A DNA stretch of 64,000 nucleotides from Corynebacterium sp. P3-F1 (lineage in GTDB: Bacteria > Actinomycetota > Actinomycetes > Mycobacteriales > Mycobacteriaceae): positions 1,798,001 to 1,862,000 of the forward strand of contig NZ_CP129965.1 of NCBI RefSeq assembly GCF_030503635.1, read 5' to 3'. Positions 1-13,510 of the stretch are shown in pieces; within the stretch, counting starts at the first letter, position 1, and each line of letters begins with the position of its first letter. Position numbers and translations under genes: made by a program. The notes beneath the pieces are model-generated. The model had not been told where the DNA came from and made no database searches. It saw nothing but the letters and a program-made list of their open reading frames with translations.

Positions 1-1
1 C

Positions 2-400
2 GACAACGTGGCGTTCGCACTGGAGGTGATTGGCAAGCCGAAGGCGAAGATCAAGAAGCTGGTCCCCGAGGCACTTGAGATCGTGGGGCTCGACGCGAAG
101 GCGAACCGCATGCCGAACGAGCTCTCCGGAGGCGAGCAGCAGCGAGTGGCCATCGCGCGCGCTTTCGTGGACCGTCCGCATCTGCTGCTTGCCGACGAGC
201 CCACGGGCAACCTCGACCCTTCCACCGCCGACGACATCATGGCGCTGCTTGCCCGCATCAACCGCATGGGCACGACCGTTATCATGTCCACGCACAATGC
301 GCGCGCAGTCAACGATATGCGTCGGCGGGTCATTGAATTGCAGTTGGGCAAGCTCGTCCGCGACGAGAGCCACGGTGTGTACGGAACGATGGGGGCATAA
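2..400 (+). CDS. ftsE: Cell division ATP-binding protein FtsE (3' part)
   Basis: C-terminal 132 codons of an ABC ATPase; the 5' end, with the Walker A motif, lies outside the window. Visible are the ABC signature [14 protein letters not shown], Walker B LLLADEP, the D-loop GNLDPST and the switch histidine in MSTHN. With the next gene, ftsX, it forms the FtsEX complex, which couples cytosolic ATP hydrolysis to activation of peptidoglycan hydrolases at the septum. The stop is 2 bases before the ftsX ATG, so the two are co-translated. The family assignment rests on this adjacency plus the motifs; alone it would only be called an ABC ATPase. Confidence 0.93.
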   Translation, partial: DNVAFALEVIGKPKAKIKKLVPEALEIVGLDAKANRMPNELSGGEQQRVAIARAFVDRPHLLLADEPTGNLDPSTADDIMALLARINRMGTTVIMSTHNARAVNDMRRRVIELQLGKLVRDESHGVYGTMGA

Positions 401-402
401 GC

Positions 403-1305
403 ATGAACTGGAGTTTCATTTTCCGCGAGGGATTCCGCGGTCTTGGGCGCAACTTGACCATGACGATCGCCCTGATCATCACCACGGCGCTCTCCTTGGC
501 GCTGGTCGGCGCGGGCGTGCTCATGTCAAAGGTTACGAGCGAGACCAAGGACCTCTACTTGGACCGTGTCGAGGTCATGGTGGAGCTGGACGAGAAGATT
601 TCTGAAGGAGACAAGGACTGTTCGTCGACAAGCTGCGCGGAAATTCGCGACAAGCTGCAAGCGGACGACCGCGTGGAATCTGTGACTTTCCGTAACCGAG
701 AGCAGTCCTACGAGCGATTCGTGGAATTGTTCAAGGAATCCGATCCGGTGCTCGTGCAAGAGACATCGAAGGACTCGATGCCGGCGGCATTGCATGTGAG
801 GCTGCAAGATCCGACGAACACTGAGCCGATCGACGCGGTACGCGATATGCCGCAGGTCTCCTATGTCGCGGACCAAGCCAGCGATGTCCGGGGCGTGGCG
901 GATTCACTCGATTCCTTCCGCAACGCGACATTCCTCATTGCCGCAGCACAGGCACTGGCTGCCGCGTTCCTCATCGCGAACATGGTGCAACTCGCCGCGT
1001 ACAGCCGCCGCGAGGAAATCGGCATCATGCGCATGGTGGGTGCGACACGCTGGTTCACGCAGGCTCCGTTCATTCTCGAGGCGCTGATCTCGGTCTTCAT
1101 CGGTGCCGTCATTTCCACTCTCGGCGTGTGGGCGATCAAATCCCAGATCGTCGACCCGATGCTGTCGGGCGTGTACGAGAATCTGCTCATCGCCAAGCTG
1201 CCGGATAGTGCGGTGTGGACGGTCATGCCGTTGGTTGGCTTGATCGCGCTTGTTGCATCTGGACTGGTCGCTCAGGTAGCGTTGCGCTCTTACGTGCGAA
1301 AATAG
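403..1305 (+). CDS. ftsX: Cell division protein FtsX
   Basis: A 300-residue FtsX-family membrane protein. One N-terminal membrane helix (about residues 21-42) is followed by an extracellular domain of roughly 125 residues containing two cysteines (CSSTSC). Three C-terminal helices follow, with the conserved cytoplasmic stretch REEIGIMRMVGATRWF between the second and third transmembrane segments. It is the membrane partner of FtsE; in actinobacteria its external loop recruits RipC-type peptidoglycan hydrolases. The ATG lies 2 bases after the ftsE stop. The stop overlaps the Shine-Dalgarno sequence of smpB, consistent with one transcript ftsE-ftsX-smpB. Confidence 0.95.
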   Translation: MNWSFIFREGFRGLGRNLTMTIALIITTALSLALVGAGVLMSKVTSETKDLYLDRVEVMVELDEKISEGDKDCSSTSCAEIRDKLQADDRVESVTFRNREQSYERFVELFKESDPVLVQETSKDSMPAALHVRLQDPTNTEPIDAVRDMPQVSYVADQASDVRGVADSLDSFRNATFLIAAAQALAAAFLIANMVQLAAYSRREEIGIMRMVGATRWFTQAPFILEALISVFIGAVISTLGVWAIKSQIVDPMLSGVYENLLIAKLPDSAVWTVMPLVGLIALVASGLVAQVALRSYVRK

Positions 1306-1316
1306 GAGGTCTAGTC

Positions 1317-1805
1317 GTGGCGAAGAAAAAGAAGAAGGACGGCCCGGGCGTCATCGCGTCCAACCGCAAGGCCCGCCATGACTACACCATCCTGGACACC
1401 TACGAGGCAGGCGTTGTCCTGCAGGGCACCGAGATCAAGTCCCTGCGCGACGGCAAGGCGTCGCTCGTTGAGGCATACGCGACTATCGACGACGGCGAGG
1501 TCTGGCTCCGCAACCTCCACATCCCCGAGTACTCGATGGGGTCGTGGACGAACCACTCGCCGCGCCGCACCCGCAAGCTGCTGCTGCACCGCCGGGAAAT
1601 CGACACGCTCGAAGGCAAAGTGCGCGACGGCAACCGCACGCTCGTTCCGTTGAAGCTCTACCTCAAAGATGGCCTGGTCAAGGTTGAGCTGGGACTTGCG
1701 CAGGGCAAGCAGGACTACGATCGCCGCCAGGACATCAAGAAACGCACCGAGGACCGCGAGATCGCGCGTGAACTCGGCCGCAAATTCAAGGGGATCAAGG
1801 CATGA
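1317..1805 (+). CDS. smpB: SsrA-binding protein SmpB
   Basis: 162 residues with the usual SmpB layout: a lysine-rich N-terminus (AKKKKK), the oligonucleotide-binding beta barrel starting at ASNRKARHDY, and the conserved GTEIKSLRDGKAS and HSPRRTRKLLLH segments. The C-terminal basic tail contains DRRQDIKKR. It binds tmRNA and delivers it to stalled ribosomes; its partner ssrA is encoded about 0.7 kb downstream. I chose the GTG at 1317 because AGGAGG at 1304-1309, overlapping the ftsX stop, is ideally placed. The same frame is open further upstream but that part overlaps ftsX. The 3' end overlaps the next ATG by 4 bases (ATGA). Confidence 0.96.
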   Translation: MAKKKKKDGPGVIASNRKARHDYTILDTYEAGVVLQGTEIKSLRDGKASLVEAYATIDDGEVWLRNLHIPEYSMGSWTNHSPRRTRKLLLHRREIDTLEGKVRDGNRTLVPLKLYLKDGLVKVELGLAQGKQDYDRRQDIKKRTEDREIARELGRKFKGIKA

Positions 1806-2449
1806 AAACTGCACTCATCACGGGGGCTTCCCGCGGCATCGGCCGCGCCATCGCGGAAGAGCTGGGCAAAGACCACCACATCCTGGTGGGTGCGTCGAAG
1901 GACGCGAGCGAGGTCGTCGATAAGCTGCCCAGTGCCGAGCCGTTCGAGGTCGACCTGCGCGACACCGACGCGATCGTCGAAGCCGCGCGCCGCGTGGAGA
2001 ACGTGGACATCGTCGTTCACGCCGCGGGTGTGCTGCACAAGGCGCCGTTCGACGAGATTGACGCCGAGCAATGGCGCGAGACCATGGAGATCAACGTGCT
2101 CGCGCCGGTCACGCTCACCCGCGAGCTTCTGCCCGCTTTACGACGTTCCCGTGGACTCGTCATCACCATCAACTCCGGTGCCGGCTTTCACGGCGTGGAA
2201 GAGAACACCGCGTACTGCGCCTCCAAATTCGCGCTGCGCGGCTTCACCGATGCGCTCCGCTTAGAGGAGAAGGGGCAGGTCCGCGTCACCTCGATCCACC
2301 CGGGCCGCACCGACACCGACATGCTCGCCGACCCGAAGCACGGCGACCGTCCGAAGATGGACCCGGTCAACGTCGCTCGCGCCGTCCGACTCGCAGTCGA
2401 TGCCGGCCCCGACGCCGTCGTCGAATTCTTGCGCGTCGCACCTGCTTGA
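1802..2449 (+). CDS. Short-chain dehydrogenase/reductase (SDR) family oxidoreductase
   Basis: 215 residues of classical SDR type. The dinucleotide-binding motif TGASRGIGRA is at the N-terminus, HAAGV stands for the NNAG strand, a serine precedes the active site (INSGAG), and the catalytic YCASK motif is near residue 140. The substrate cannot be told from sequence. Overlap of its ATG with the smpB stop shows translational coupling, so it travels in the ftsEX-smpB operon. Its stop codon overlaps the probable -35 box of ssrA. Confidence 0.9.
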   Translation: MKTALITGASRGIGRAIAEELGKDHHILVGASKDASEVVDKLPSAEPFEVDLRDTDAIVEAARRVENVDIVVHAAGVLHKAPFDEIDAEQWRETMEINVLAPVTLTRELLPALRRSRGLVITINSGAGFHGVEENTAYCASKFALRGFTDALRLEEKGQVRVTSIHPGRTDTDMLADPKHGDRPKMDPVNVARAVRLAVDAGPDAVVEFLRVAPA

Positions 2450-2475
2450 CGTGCGCGGTTGATCGGCGCTACAGT
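2446..2475 (+). promoter_or_regulatory. Probable ssrA promoter
   Basis: TTGACG (2446-2451) and TACAGT (2470-2475) are separated by 18 bases and lie about 47 bases before the mature tmRNA 5' end, as expected for a processed precursor. The -35 hexamer overlaps the SDR stop codon. Inferred from spacing and similarity to sigma-A hexamers only. Confidence 0.5.
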
Positions 2476-2521
2476 TGTCTCTCCTGCGGTTGCAACGCAT
2501 GTTCCCGCCGCAGGAAGCGAA

Positions 2522-2903
2522 GGGGATGACTTGGTTTCGACTTCGCTGACTAAACCAGGGGAAGCGTGCCGGTGCAGGCTGGAGACCACCGATTGAAGCG
2601 TCGCAGCACTTTATAAACGCAGAGAAGAACTCTCAGCGTGACTACGCCCTCGCTGCCTAAGTAGCGACCGCGTGTCTGTCAGGCCGGGCCCGCTCCCGTC
2701 CCGGATCCTGGCATCGACTAGGGAGCTTGCCCTCTCGCCGTGCCGGTGAGGCGCGGAGGGGACACTTTTTCACCGGCTGGGCCCGTCATCCGGTCATGTT
2801 CGCCTGATCCGGAGGGCCGAGCAGAGATTCTGCGCGGACTGCGCACGGAGAAGCCCTGGTGCAGTGGCGAAGGACCCGGGTTCAATTCCCGGCATCTCCA
2901 CGA
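2522..2903 (+). ncRNA. ssrA: Transfer-messenger RNA (tmRNA, SsrA)
   Basis: The tRNA-like domain is formed by the 5' end GGGGATGAC and the 3' end CGGCATCTCCA. The acceptor stem 2522-2528/2893-2899 pairs fully, including the G3-U70 wobble that marks alanine identity. The T-arm GGTTCAATTCC is present. The resume codon GCA at 2619 opens a reading frame for the tag AEKNSQRDYALAA, closed by TAA at 2658-2660. The encoded 3' end reads A-CGA rather than ACCA, so CCA must be added after processing. It acts with SmpB, encoded just upstream, to rescue stalled ribosomes and tag proteins for degradation. Confidence 0.97.
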
Positions 2904-2908
2904 ACGGT

Positions 2909-2941
2909 GAAACCGCTGGTCAGTTTCTGGCCGGCGGTTTC
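2909..2941 (+). terminator. Hairpin after ssrA, probable terminator
   Basis: GAAACCGC and GCGGTTTC form an 8-bp stem with extra GG/CC pairing inside, directly after the tmRNA 3' end. The following tract (GTCG) is not U-rich, so intrinsic termination is uncertain. Confidence 0.4.
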
Positions 2942-2952
2942 GTCGTATGCGC

Positions 2953-2958
2953 TAGTAT
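2953..2958 (+). promoter_or_regulatory. -10 box giving a leaderless transcript
   Basis: TAGTAT ends 9 bases before the ATG at 2968 and there is no Shine-Dalgarno sequence in between, so the first lipoprotein gene of the siderophore locus is probably transcribed without a 5' leader. No convincing -35 box is seen. Confidence 0.4.
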
Positions 2959-2967
2959 TCAGAGCCG

Positions 2968-3840
2968 ATGAAACGAGCAATAACGCAGGCGACGGTGTTG
3001 ATTTCTGTCGCGGCCTTCGGAGCTTCCTGCGCACCTACCGGTGAGTCGGCTAGATCCGGGCAGCTGGAGACGGAAGGAACGACCGCGGCCGTGTCTTCCA
3101 GCGAATCCACGGTGGAGGTCGAGGACAACGAGGGCACCAAGAGCGTGCCGTACGCACCGGAGAGTGTCGCTGCCCTCGACGACCGCTCCCGCGAACTACT
3201 CGAAGCAATGGGCGCGGATGTGCGCGAAGCGGATAGCGGGGTAGATCTCGTCGTATCGGGAACAACGGAAGGTGCCGCCGCGGAACGACCTGATGCGGCT
3301 TTCGTGGATCTCTCACCCCGCGACGGAATACCGCTCGACTGGGAAATGGTGCGTCAAGCACAGATCCTCGGGAGAATCCTGGGCCGCGAAGAAGAAGCCG
3401 CCGAGCTGGACAAACAGTTTTCCGAAGCGCGTGGGCGCGCCATCGAGGCACACTCCGAGAAGTGGACGTTCTCTGCGCTGTCCCTCAATGGGGAAGAGGT
3501 AGCCGTTCAGCCGGCCGACGGCGACGCGCTGTGGCAGCCGCTGTTCGAGATGCTCGAGCTCAAACCCGCGTTGAAGCCTGAGGATCCCGCGGATACTCCC
3601 ACCTTGGCGAAAGCGAAGCCGACATTCCTCTTCGTCAGTGAAGCGCAGAAGGTCCTCTCCGCTGAAGGGTACGTTCCGCCGATGCGGGTGCTTACCGGCA
3701 GCGAGGAGCTCAAGAAGCTCGAAGCTGTCGAAGAGGGCCGTGTGTACGTTGCTCCGCTGAATGTGCAGGACACGGCTTCGGTCATCACCTACACGAGAAT
3801 GTTCAACGAACTGGCGGACCAATGGAAGAACCTTGACTGA
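2968..3840 (+). CDS. Siderophore-type ABC substrate-binding lipoprotein, shortened paralogue
   Basis: 290 residues with a lipoprotein signal peptide ending FGASC (Cys21), then a serine/glutamate-rich linker. The body is clearly related to the next gene: both carry VEDNEG-K-VP, AALDDRS/VALDNRS, VDLSPRDG-PLD/VDLEPRDGEPLD and a C-terminal YVAP...SVITYTR/SIITYTE. About 45 residues are missing relative to the paralogue, mainly between the ALD-RS strand and the VDL-PRDG strand. That stretch builds part of the N-terminal lobe of FatB/CeuE-type binding proteins. It could be a specialised receptor or a degenerating duplicate. A similar pair of lipoproteins occurs, from memory, in the cg0922-cg0928 locus of C. 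glutamicum. Confidence 0.8.
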   Translation: MKRAITQATVLISVAAFGASCAPTGESARSGQLETEGTTAAVSSSESTVEVEDNEGTKSVPYAPESVAALDDRSRELLEAMGADVREADSGVDLVVSGTTEGAAAERPDAAFVDLSPRDGIPLDWEMVRQAQILGRILGREEEAAELDKQFSEARGRAIEAHSEKWTFSALSLNGEEVAVQPADGDALWQPLFEMLELKPALKPEDPADTPTLAKAKPTFLFVSEAQKVLSAEGYVPPMRVLTGSEELKKLEAVEEGRVYVAPLNVQDTASVITYTRMFNELADQWKNLD

Positions 3841-3862
3841 AAGATATTGACTCTTAGTGGGC

Positions 3863-3881
3863 CTGTGCAAAGCTAACCTAT
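3863..3881 (+). promoter_or_regulatory. Candidate DtxR (iron repressor) half-site
   Basis: The right half CTAACCTAT matches 8 of 9 positions of the DtxR half-site CTAACCTAA; the left half matches only 3 of 9. It lies 20-40 bases before the start of the siderophore binding protein gene, where an iron-dependent operator is expected. A footprint or dtxR-mutant expression data would decide. Confidence 0.4.
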
Positions 3882-3901
3882 TCCCGATCCGAGGAGTCCT
3901 C

Positions 3902-4915
3902 ATGAAACCATCCATTTTCCGCCGTCCGGCATGTGGCGCTGCCGCAGTCATCGCAGCTGCCGCTTTGGCTCTCGCCGGCTGCACTGCGGAGGACGACTCC
4001 AGTGCCGGGGCTTCAAACACGTCGGCGGAAGCCACAACGGATCAGACCGTCACCATCGAGGACAACGAAGGCAGCAAAGAAGTTCCGGTGAACCCGGTGT
4101 CGGTCGTGGCGCTGGACAACCGCAGCTTCGAGATTCTGGACCTGTGGGGCGTGCAGCCAGTCGCAGCGGCGCGAGCGCTGGTTCCTGAGACGATCCCGGG
4201 TATCGCAGACAACGAGGACATCGTCGACATCGGCAACCACCGCGAGCCGAAACTCGAGGCTATCGTGGCCGCTGAACCTCAGGTGGTCATCTCGGGCCAG
4301 CGCTTCTCCCAGCACAATTCCGATATCGAGCAGCTCGTGCCTGACGCCACGCTCGTCGACCTCGAGCCGCGCGACGGCGAGCCGCTGGACCAAGAGTTCA
4401 TCCGCCAGGTAGAGGGGCTGGGTAAGATCTTCGGCCACGAGGAGGATGCGCAGAAAATGATCGACGACTTCAACGCGGCGCTCGACCGTGCGCGCAACGC
4501 CTACAACAAGGACGTGAAGGTCATGGCCGTCAATGTTTCCGGCGGTGAGATCGGCTACGTCGCACCGAGGGTGGGGCGCACGTGGGGGCCGCTGTTCGAC
4601 ATGTTCGGCCTGACTCCGGCGCTCGAGATCGAGAACGGGTCCGACGACCACCAGGACGATGACATCTCGGTCGAGGCGATTGCAGAGGCGAACCCGGACT
4701 TCATGATGGTGCTCGACCGCGATGCCGGCGTCCGCACAGAAGAATCCGCACCTGCCCAGAAGGTGCTCGATGACAGCCAGGCTCTCAAGAACGTCGCCGC
4801 GATCCAACAAGACGGCGTCTACATCGCACCTGCGGACACCTACACCAATGAGTCGATCATCACCTACACCGAGATCCTCAACGGCCTCGCCGACAAGTGG
4901 GAAGCAACTGCTTAG
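3902..4915 (+). CDS. Iron-siderophore ABC transporter substrate-binding lipoprotein (FatB/CeuE type)
   Basis: 337 residues. The signal peptide ends in lipobox LAGC (Cys27), followed by a low-complexity linker and a cluster-III periplasmic-binding-protein fold: TVTIEDNEGSKEVPVNP, then VDIGNHREPKLEAIVAAEPQVVISGQR, then GPLFDMFGLTPAL. It captures ferric siderophores outside the membrane and hands them to the two permeases encoded next. The ATG at 3902 is chosen because GAGGAG lies 9 bases upstream and the signal peptide starts here. The GTG of the next gene overlaps this stop. Likely repressed by DtxR-Fe. Confidence 0.92.
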   Translation: MKPSIFRRPACGAAAVIAAAALALAGCTAEDDSSAGASNTSAEATTDQTVTIEDNEGSKEVPVNPVSVVALDNRSFEILDLWGVQPVAAARALVPETIPGIADNEDIVDIGNHREPKLEAIVAAEPQVVISGQRFSQHNSDIEQLVPDATLVDLEPRDGEPLDQEFIRQVEGLGKIFGHEEDAQKMIDDFNAALDRARNAYNKDVKVMAVNVSGGEIGYVAPRVGRTWGPLFDMFGLTPALEIENGSDDHQDDDISVEAIAEANPDFMMVLDRDAGVRTEESAPAQKVLDDSQALKNVAAIQQDGVYIAPADTYTNESIITYTEILNGLADKWEATA

Positions 4916-5868
4916 TGCCGGCCCGCTTATCGACGTCTTGGGCCCTGCCGGCGGGTGTCGCCGTCGTCGGGGCACTCTTGGCGCTCTCGCTGGCAGTGGG
5001 GCAGTACGACATCCGCGGCAGCGCGGACGGGGCCGAGATGTTCTGGACCACACGAGTGCCCCGCACTATCGCTCTCGTTCTTTCCGGAACAGCGATGGCG
5101 ATGAGCGGAATGGTCATGCAGCTGCTCACCCAGAACCGTTTCGTCGAGCCCACCACGACCGGAACCACTGAATGGGCCGGCCTCGGGCTGATGGCGGCTT
5201 TGTACTTCATTCCGGATTCGTCGTTGACCGTCCGCATGCTCGTCGCTGTGGCGTTCGCTTTCGTGGGGACGCTGGTGTTCTTCGGTTTCTTGAGGCGTGT
5301 GGCGTTGAAGTCGTCACTGGTCGTGCCCATCATCGGCATCATGCTCGGGGCTGTTGTCAGTGCAGTGTCGACCTTCTTTGCCATGCAGACTGACCTGCTC
5401 CAATCGCTCGGGGTCTGGTTCGCGGGCTCGTACACCTCCATCATCCGCGGCCAGTACGAGGTGCTGTGGATCGTCGGCGTCGTCGCCGTGGTCGTGTTCA
5501 CCTTCGCCGACAGGCTCACCGTGGCTGGGCTGGGTAAAGATGTCGCCACTAATGTCGGGTTGAACTACGAGCGGGTCGTGCTGCTCGGTGTCGCGCTGGT
5601 GGCCGTCGCTTCTGGCGTGGTCACCGTGGTGGTGGGCATGCTGCCGTTCATCGGGCTGATCGTGCCGAATCTGGTGTCGATGTTCCGCGGCGACGACTTG
5701 CGCTCCAACTTGCCGTGGGTCTGCCTGGTGGGCATCGCGGTCGTCACCGTCTGCGACATCCTCGGCCGAACCATCATCGCTCCGTTCGAGATTCCCGTGT
5801 CGGTCATTCTCGGCATCGTCGGCGCCGCAGTTTTCGTGGTTCTCATCGTCAGGCAGGTGAAATCGTGA
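4915..5868 (+). CDS. FecCD-family siderophore ABC transporter permease 1
   Basis: 317 residues when started at the GTG overlapping the preceding TAG; a GTG 18 bases upstream is also possible. Very hydrophobic, with about nine predicted helices. It carries FecCD signatures: a TRVPRTIALVLSGTAMAMSGMVMQLLTQNRFVEPTTTG region near residue 50, and the coupling segment GLGKDVATNVGLNYERV near residue 210. The GMLPFIGLIVPNLV motif follows. It forms a heterodimeric channel with the next permease. All four transporter genes overlap end to start. Confidence 0.93.
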   Translation: MPARLSTSWALPAGVAVVGALLALSLAVGQYDIRGSADGAEMFWTTRVPRTIALVLSGTAMAMSGMVMQLLTQNRFVEPTTTGTTEWAGLGLMAALYFIPDSSLTVRMLVAVAFAFVGTLVFFGFLRRVALKSSLVVPIIGIMLGAVVSAVSTFFAMQTDLLQSLGVWFAGSYTSIIRGQYEVLWIVGVVAVVVFTFADRLTVAGLGKDVATNVGLNYERVVLLGVALVAVASGVVTVVVGMLPFIGLIVPNLVSMFRGDDLRSNLPWVCLVGIAVVTVCDILGRTIIAPFEIPVSVILGIVGAAVFVVLIVRQVKS

Positions 5869-6890
5869 CAATAGAGACCACTCCCGCTCGAGCGAGGCAC
5901 GTGGGGGCGTTCCAATCGTCGACAAGTAAAAGGCGCTACTGGCTCATCCTGGCGTGCCTAGTGGTCGTGGCCCTGCTGTGCTCGTGGGGTCTGCTGTCTT
6001 ACGGTAACCCAATGGATCCCTCGACGCGCGGCTACTGGCTCATCGCGCAACGGCGGGCTAACTCCCTTCTGGTTATGGTTGTGGTGGCGTTATGTCAGGC
6101 GACGGCGACGGTCGCGTTCCACACAGTGACGGGCAACCGCATCATCACGCCGTCGATCATGGGATTTGAGGCGCTGTACGTGGCGGTCCACACCTCGACT
6201 GTCTATTTCTTCGGTGCGGTAGGACTGGCCAATGCCCGGGACCTGGAGATGTTCGTGATCCAGCTGGTGATCATGGTCGGGTTCTCCCTACTGCTGTATT
6301 CGTGGTTGTTGACAGGACGCAACAACATGCACGCGATGCTGCTCATTGGCGTGGTAATTGGCGGCGGGCTCGGGAGCTTGTCGACGTTCATGCAGCGCAT
6401 GCTCACCCCAAGTGAATTCGACGTGCTCACGGCGCGCCTGTTCGGCTCTGTGAACAACGCCGACCCCGCATACTTCCCGGTGGCCATTCCGCTGGCGCTG
6501 GCTGCGGCGCTGTTGGTCTATATGCATTCGCGCACGCTCAACGTCGTGGCTCTCGGACGCGAACCCGCGATCAACCTCGGCGTGAACCACAGAGCGCACG
6601 CGATCTACGTGTTGGTTCTCGTTTCCGTCCTCATGGCGGTCTCCACCGCGCTGGTGGGGCCGATGACCTTCCTCGGCTTCCTCGTGGCCACGCTCGCGTA
6701 CCAATGCGCTGACACCTACGACCACCGCTACATCTTCCCGATGGCCGTACTAATCGGATTCGTGGTTCTGGCCAGTGCTTATTTTGTTATGAACCACATC
6801 TTCTACGCACAAGGAATCGTGTCGATCATCATCGAATTGGTGGGCGGCACAGTGTTTCTCGTCATGATCCTGAGAAAGGGGACGCTGTGA
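5865..6890 (+). CDS. FecCD-family siderophore ABC transporter permease 2
   Basis: 341 residues from the GTG at 5865, which overlaps the previous stop (GTGA); the frame is open further upstream but that part lies inside permease 1. Polytopic, with conserved FecCD segments LLVMVVVALCQATATVAFHTVTGNRIITPSIMGFEALYV (residues 60-100), a coupling stretch ALGREPAINLGVNHRAHA, and GPMTFLGFLVATLAY. CeuC/FatC-like, with an N-terminal cytosolic extension of about 25 residues. Second membrane subunit of the importer. Confidence 0.92.
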   Translation: MTIETTPARARHVGAFQSSTSKRRYWLILACLVVVALLCSWGLLSYGNPMDPSTRGYWLIAQRRANSLLVMVVVALCQATATVAFHTVTGNRIITPSIMGFEALYVAVHTSTVYFFGAVGLANARDLEMFVIQLVIMVGFSLLLYSWLLTGRNNMHAMLLIGVVIGGGLGSLSTFMQRMLTPSEFDVLTARLFGSVNNADPAYFPVAIPLALAAALLVYMHSRTLNVVALGREPAINLGVNHRAHAIYVLVLVSVLMAVSTALVGPMTFLGFLVATLAYQCADTYDHRYIFPMAVLIGFVVLASAYFVMNHIFYAQGIVSIIIELVGGTVFLVMILRKGTL

Positions 6891-7642
6891 TCAAACTCTC
6901 GTCGGTCGAAAAAGTCTACGGGCATGACGCCTCGATCGGCCCCATTGACCTGGAGATTCCCTCCGGAGGAATGACGGCGCTCATCGGCCCGAATGGCGCC
7001 GGTAAGTCGACGTTGCTGACCATCATCGGAAGGCTCCTCGAAAAAGACTCCGGAACGGTGGCGGTCGGCGGGCGCGACTTTTCGTCCATCAAGGGAAAAG
7101 ATCTAGCCAAAGAGCTGTCGATCCTGCGTCCAGAAAACAACTTTGTCACCAAGCTCACCGTGCGCCAACTCGTCGGATTCGGGCGATTTCCCTACAGCAG
7201 CGGACGGCTGACCAGCAAAGACGAAGAGATCATTTCGCGCTACGTCGACTTCCTCGGTCTCACCGAACTCGAAGGGCGCTACTTGGACCAGCTGTCCGGC
7301 GGGCAGCGGCAACGCGCGTACGTGGCAATGGTGCTCGCCCAAGAAACCGAGTACGTGCTTCTCGACGAACCCCTCAACAACCTCGATATTTCCCACTCGG
7401 TGGAGATGATGCGTCACTTGCACGACGCCGCACGCAACCTGGGCAGAACAGTCATCGTCGTACTGCACGACATCAACTTCGCTGCCCGCTACGCCGACCA
7501 CATCTGTGCGGTGAAGGAGGGGAAGATCGTGGCTTTCGGAACTCCCGAGCAGGTCATTCGCTCCAAACTCCTAACGGAGATCTTCGACACCGATATCGAT
7601 GTGGTTGAAACATCACGAGGTCCGGTTGCTGCGTATTTCTAG
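6887..7642 (+). CDS. Siderophore ABC transporter ATP-binding protein (CeuD/FatE type)
   Basis: 251 residues with Walker A GPNGAGKST (near residue 37), Q-loop region ILRPENNFV, signature LSGGQRQRAYVAMVLAQ, Walker B VLLDEPLNNLD and switch histidine VVLHDINFAARYADH. It energises the two permeases before it. The GTG start overlaps the previous TGA by 3 bases. No convincing intrinsic terminator follows before the rRNA operon leader. Confidence 0.94.
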   Translation: MIKLSSVEKVYGHDASIGPIDLEIPSGGMTALIGPNGAGKSTLLTIIGRLLEKDSGTVAVGGRDFSSIKGKDLAKELSILRPENNFVTKLTVRQLVGFGRFPYSSGRLTSKDEEIISRYVDFLGLTELEGRYLDQLSGGQRQRAYVAMVLAQETEYVLLDEPLNNLDISHSVEMMRHLHDAARNLGRTVIVVLHDINFAARYADHICAVKEGKIVAFGTPEQVIRSKLLTEIFDTDIDVVETSRGPVAAYF

Positions 7643-7809
7643 GGTCGGGCGGCCCTTAAAAGCGCAGTTAGAGAGCGTAATTCTTCTGGAATTTGCGTTA
7701 TATGAATCGATAGGATTAATGTTCTATCTCGTCGCCGCGAGACGTTAAGAACCGGTTAACGGGACTGAACAGAAGATGGCGGCGAGAAAAAATAGATATT
7801 GCGAGCGAG

Positions 7810-7839
7810 TTGACACGCAGTGTCACCGCAAAGTAATGT
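7810..7839 (+). promoter_or_regulatory. rRNA operon promoter
   Basis: TTGACA (7810-7815) and TAATGT (7834-7839) with an 18-base spacer, about 390 bases upstream of mature 16S. The near-consensus hexamers fit a strong housekeeping-sigma rRNA promoter. Confidence 0.65.
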
Positions 7840-7896
7840 CGAACAAGCCGCTTCGGAAAGATGACGGAAACGGAATCTGGAAGAGCGTGCGTGTGT

Positions 7897-7920
7897 TGTG
7901 TGAGAACTCGATAGTGTGCC
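7897..7920 (+). promoter_or_regulatory. Leader boxA-like antitermination element
   Basis: TGTGTGAGAACTCGATAGTG resembles the leader element found before actinobacterial rRNA operons. A near copy, TGTGTGAGAACTGTATAGTG, recurs in the 16S-23S spacer at 10051-10070. A role in Nus-factor loading is inferred from family knowledge. Confidence 0.5.
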
Positions 7921-8234
7921 AATTGTTTTTGTCTGGTTGGTTTGTGTGGCTGTTTGTGCACTTTTTGGTGTGTGCTGGTCGGTGTTGTTTGAACCATTGA
8001 TGGGATGACACTGTTCTGGTTGGTTGCATTGGCTGATTGGATGTTTGTTGTTGCTCTTTTCTCCTCGTCGGAGGGGGTGGCAATGTGGATGGACCCTTTT
8101 GTGGGTTTGTTCTAGTAATTTTTGGATTGCCAGGCTGCATGATGCGATGGGTTTTTGTTGTGTTGTGTGGTGTGGTTTGTTTTGGTTGGGTTTTGGGCTT
8201 TTCACGGCCTGTTTCACTGGTTTTGTTGAAACTT

Positions 8235-13204
<4,970 letters not shown>

Positions 13205-13258
13205 AACGTGCACCCAACCTAGGGCACAACACAAAAAACACAGACAAAAACGTCTACC

Positions 13259-13285
13259 CGCGTCCACTATGCAGTATCTGACACA
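13259..13285 (+). promoter_or_regulatory. 3' strand of the pre-23S processing stalk
   Basis: Complementary to 10050-10076 in the 16S-23S spacer. The surrounding 23S-5S spacer is C/A-rich, mirroring the G/U-rich upstream spacer, so the duplex probably extends towards 23S. Confidence 0.6.
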
Positions 13286-13375
13286 CCACACACACACTGT
13301 GTGGCCACCCAAAAAAACTACATACACCCGCACCACACCCACGTGGTGCGACCATGACGACAAACCCCAAAGGTG

Positions 13376-13494
13376 TGTCGGTGGTTGATAGCGGTGGGGA
13401 AACGCCCGGACCCATTCCGAACCCGGAAGCTAAGCCCACCCGCGCTGATGGTACTGCACCCGGGAGGGTGTGGGAGAGTAAGTTACCGCCGACC
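13376..13494 (+). rRNA. rrf: 5S ribosomal RNA
   Basis: The terminal helix GTCGGTGGT/ACCGCCGAC, the conserved CCCATTCCGAACCCGGAAGC loop and GATGGTACTGC identify 5S. It is about 119 nt and is the last gene of the operon. Ends are estimated from helix I. Confidence 0.96.
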
Positions 13495-13510
13495 AAAAAC
13501 TTCATTAACA

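Larger units (their letters stand above)
7643..8234 (+). other. rRNA operon promoter and leader region
   Basis: A 592-base gene-free stretch. It contains an A+T-richer upstream part with an inverted repeat CGTTAA-N7-TTAACG (7743-7761), one clear promoter (listed separately), an antitermination-like element, and about 300 bases of strikingly G/T-rich transcribed leader leading into 16S. The short open frames here have no coding character. Confidence 0.7.
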
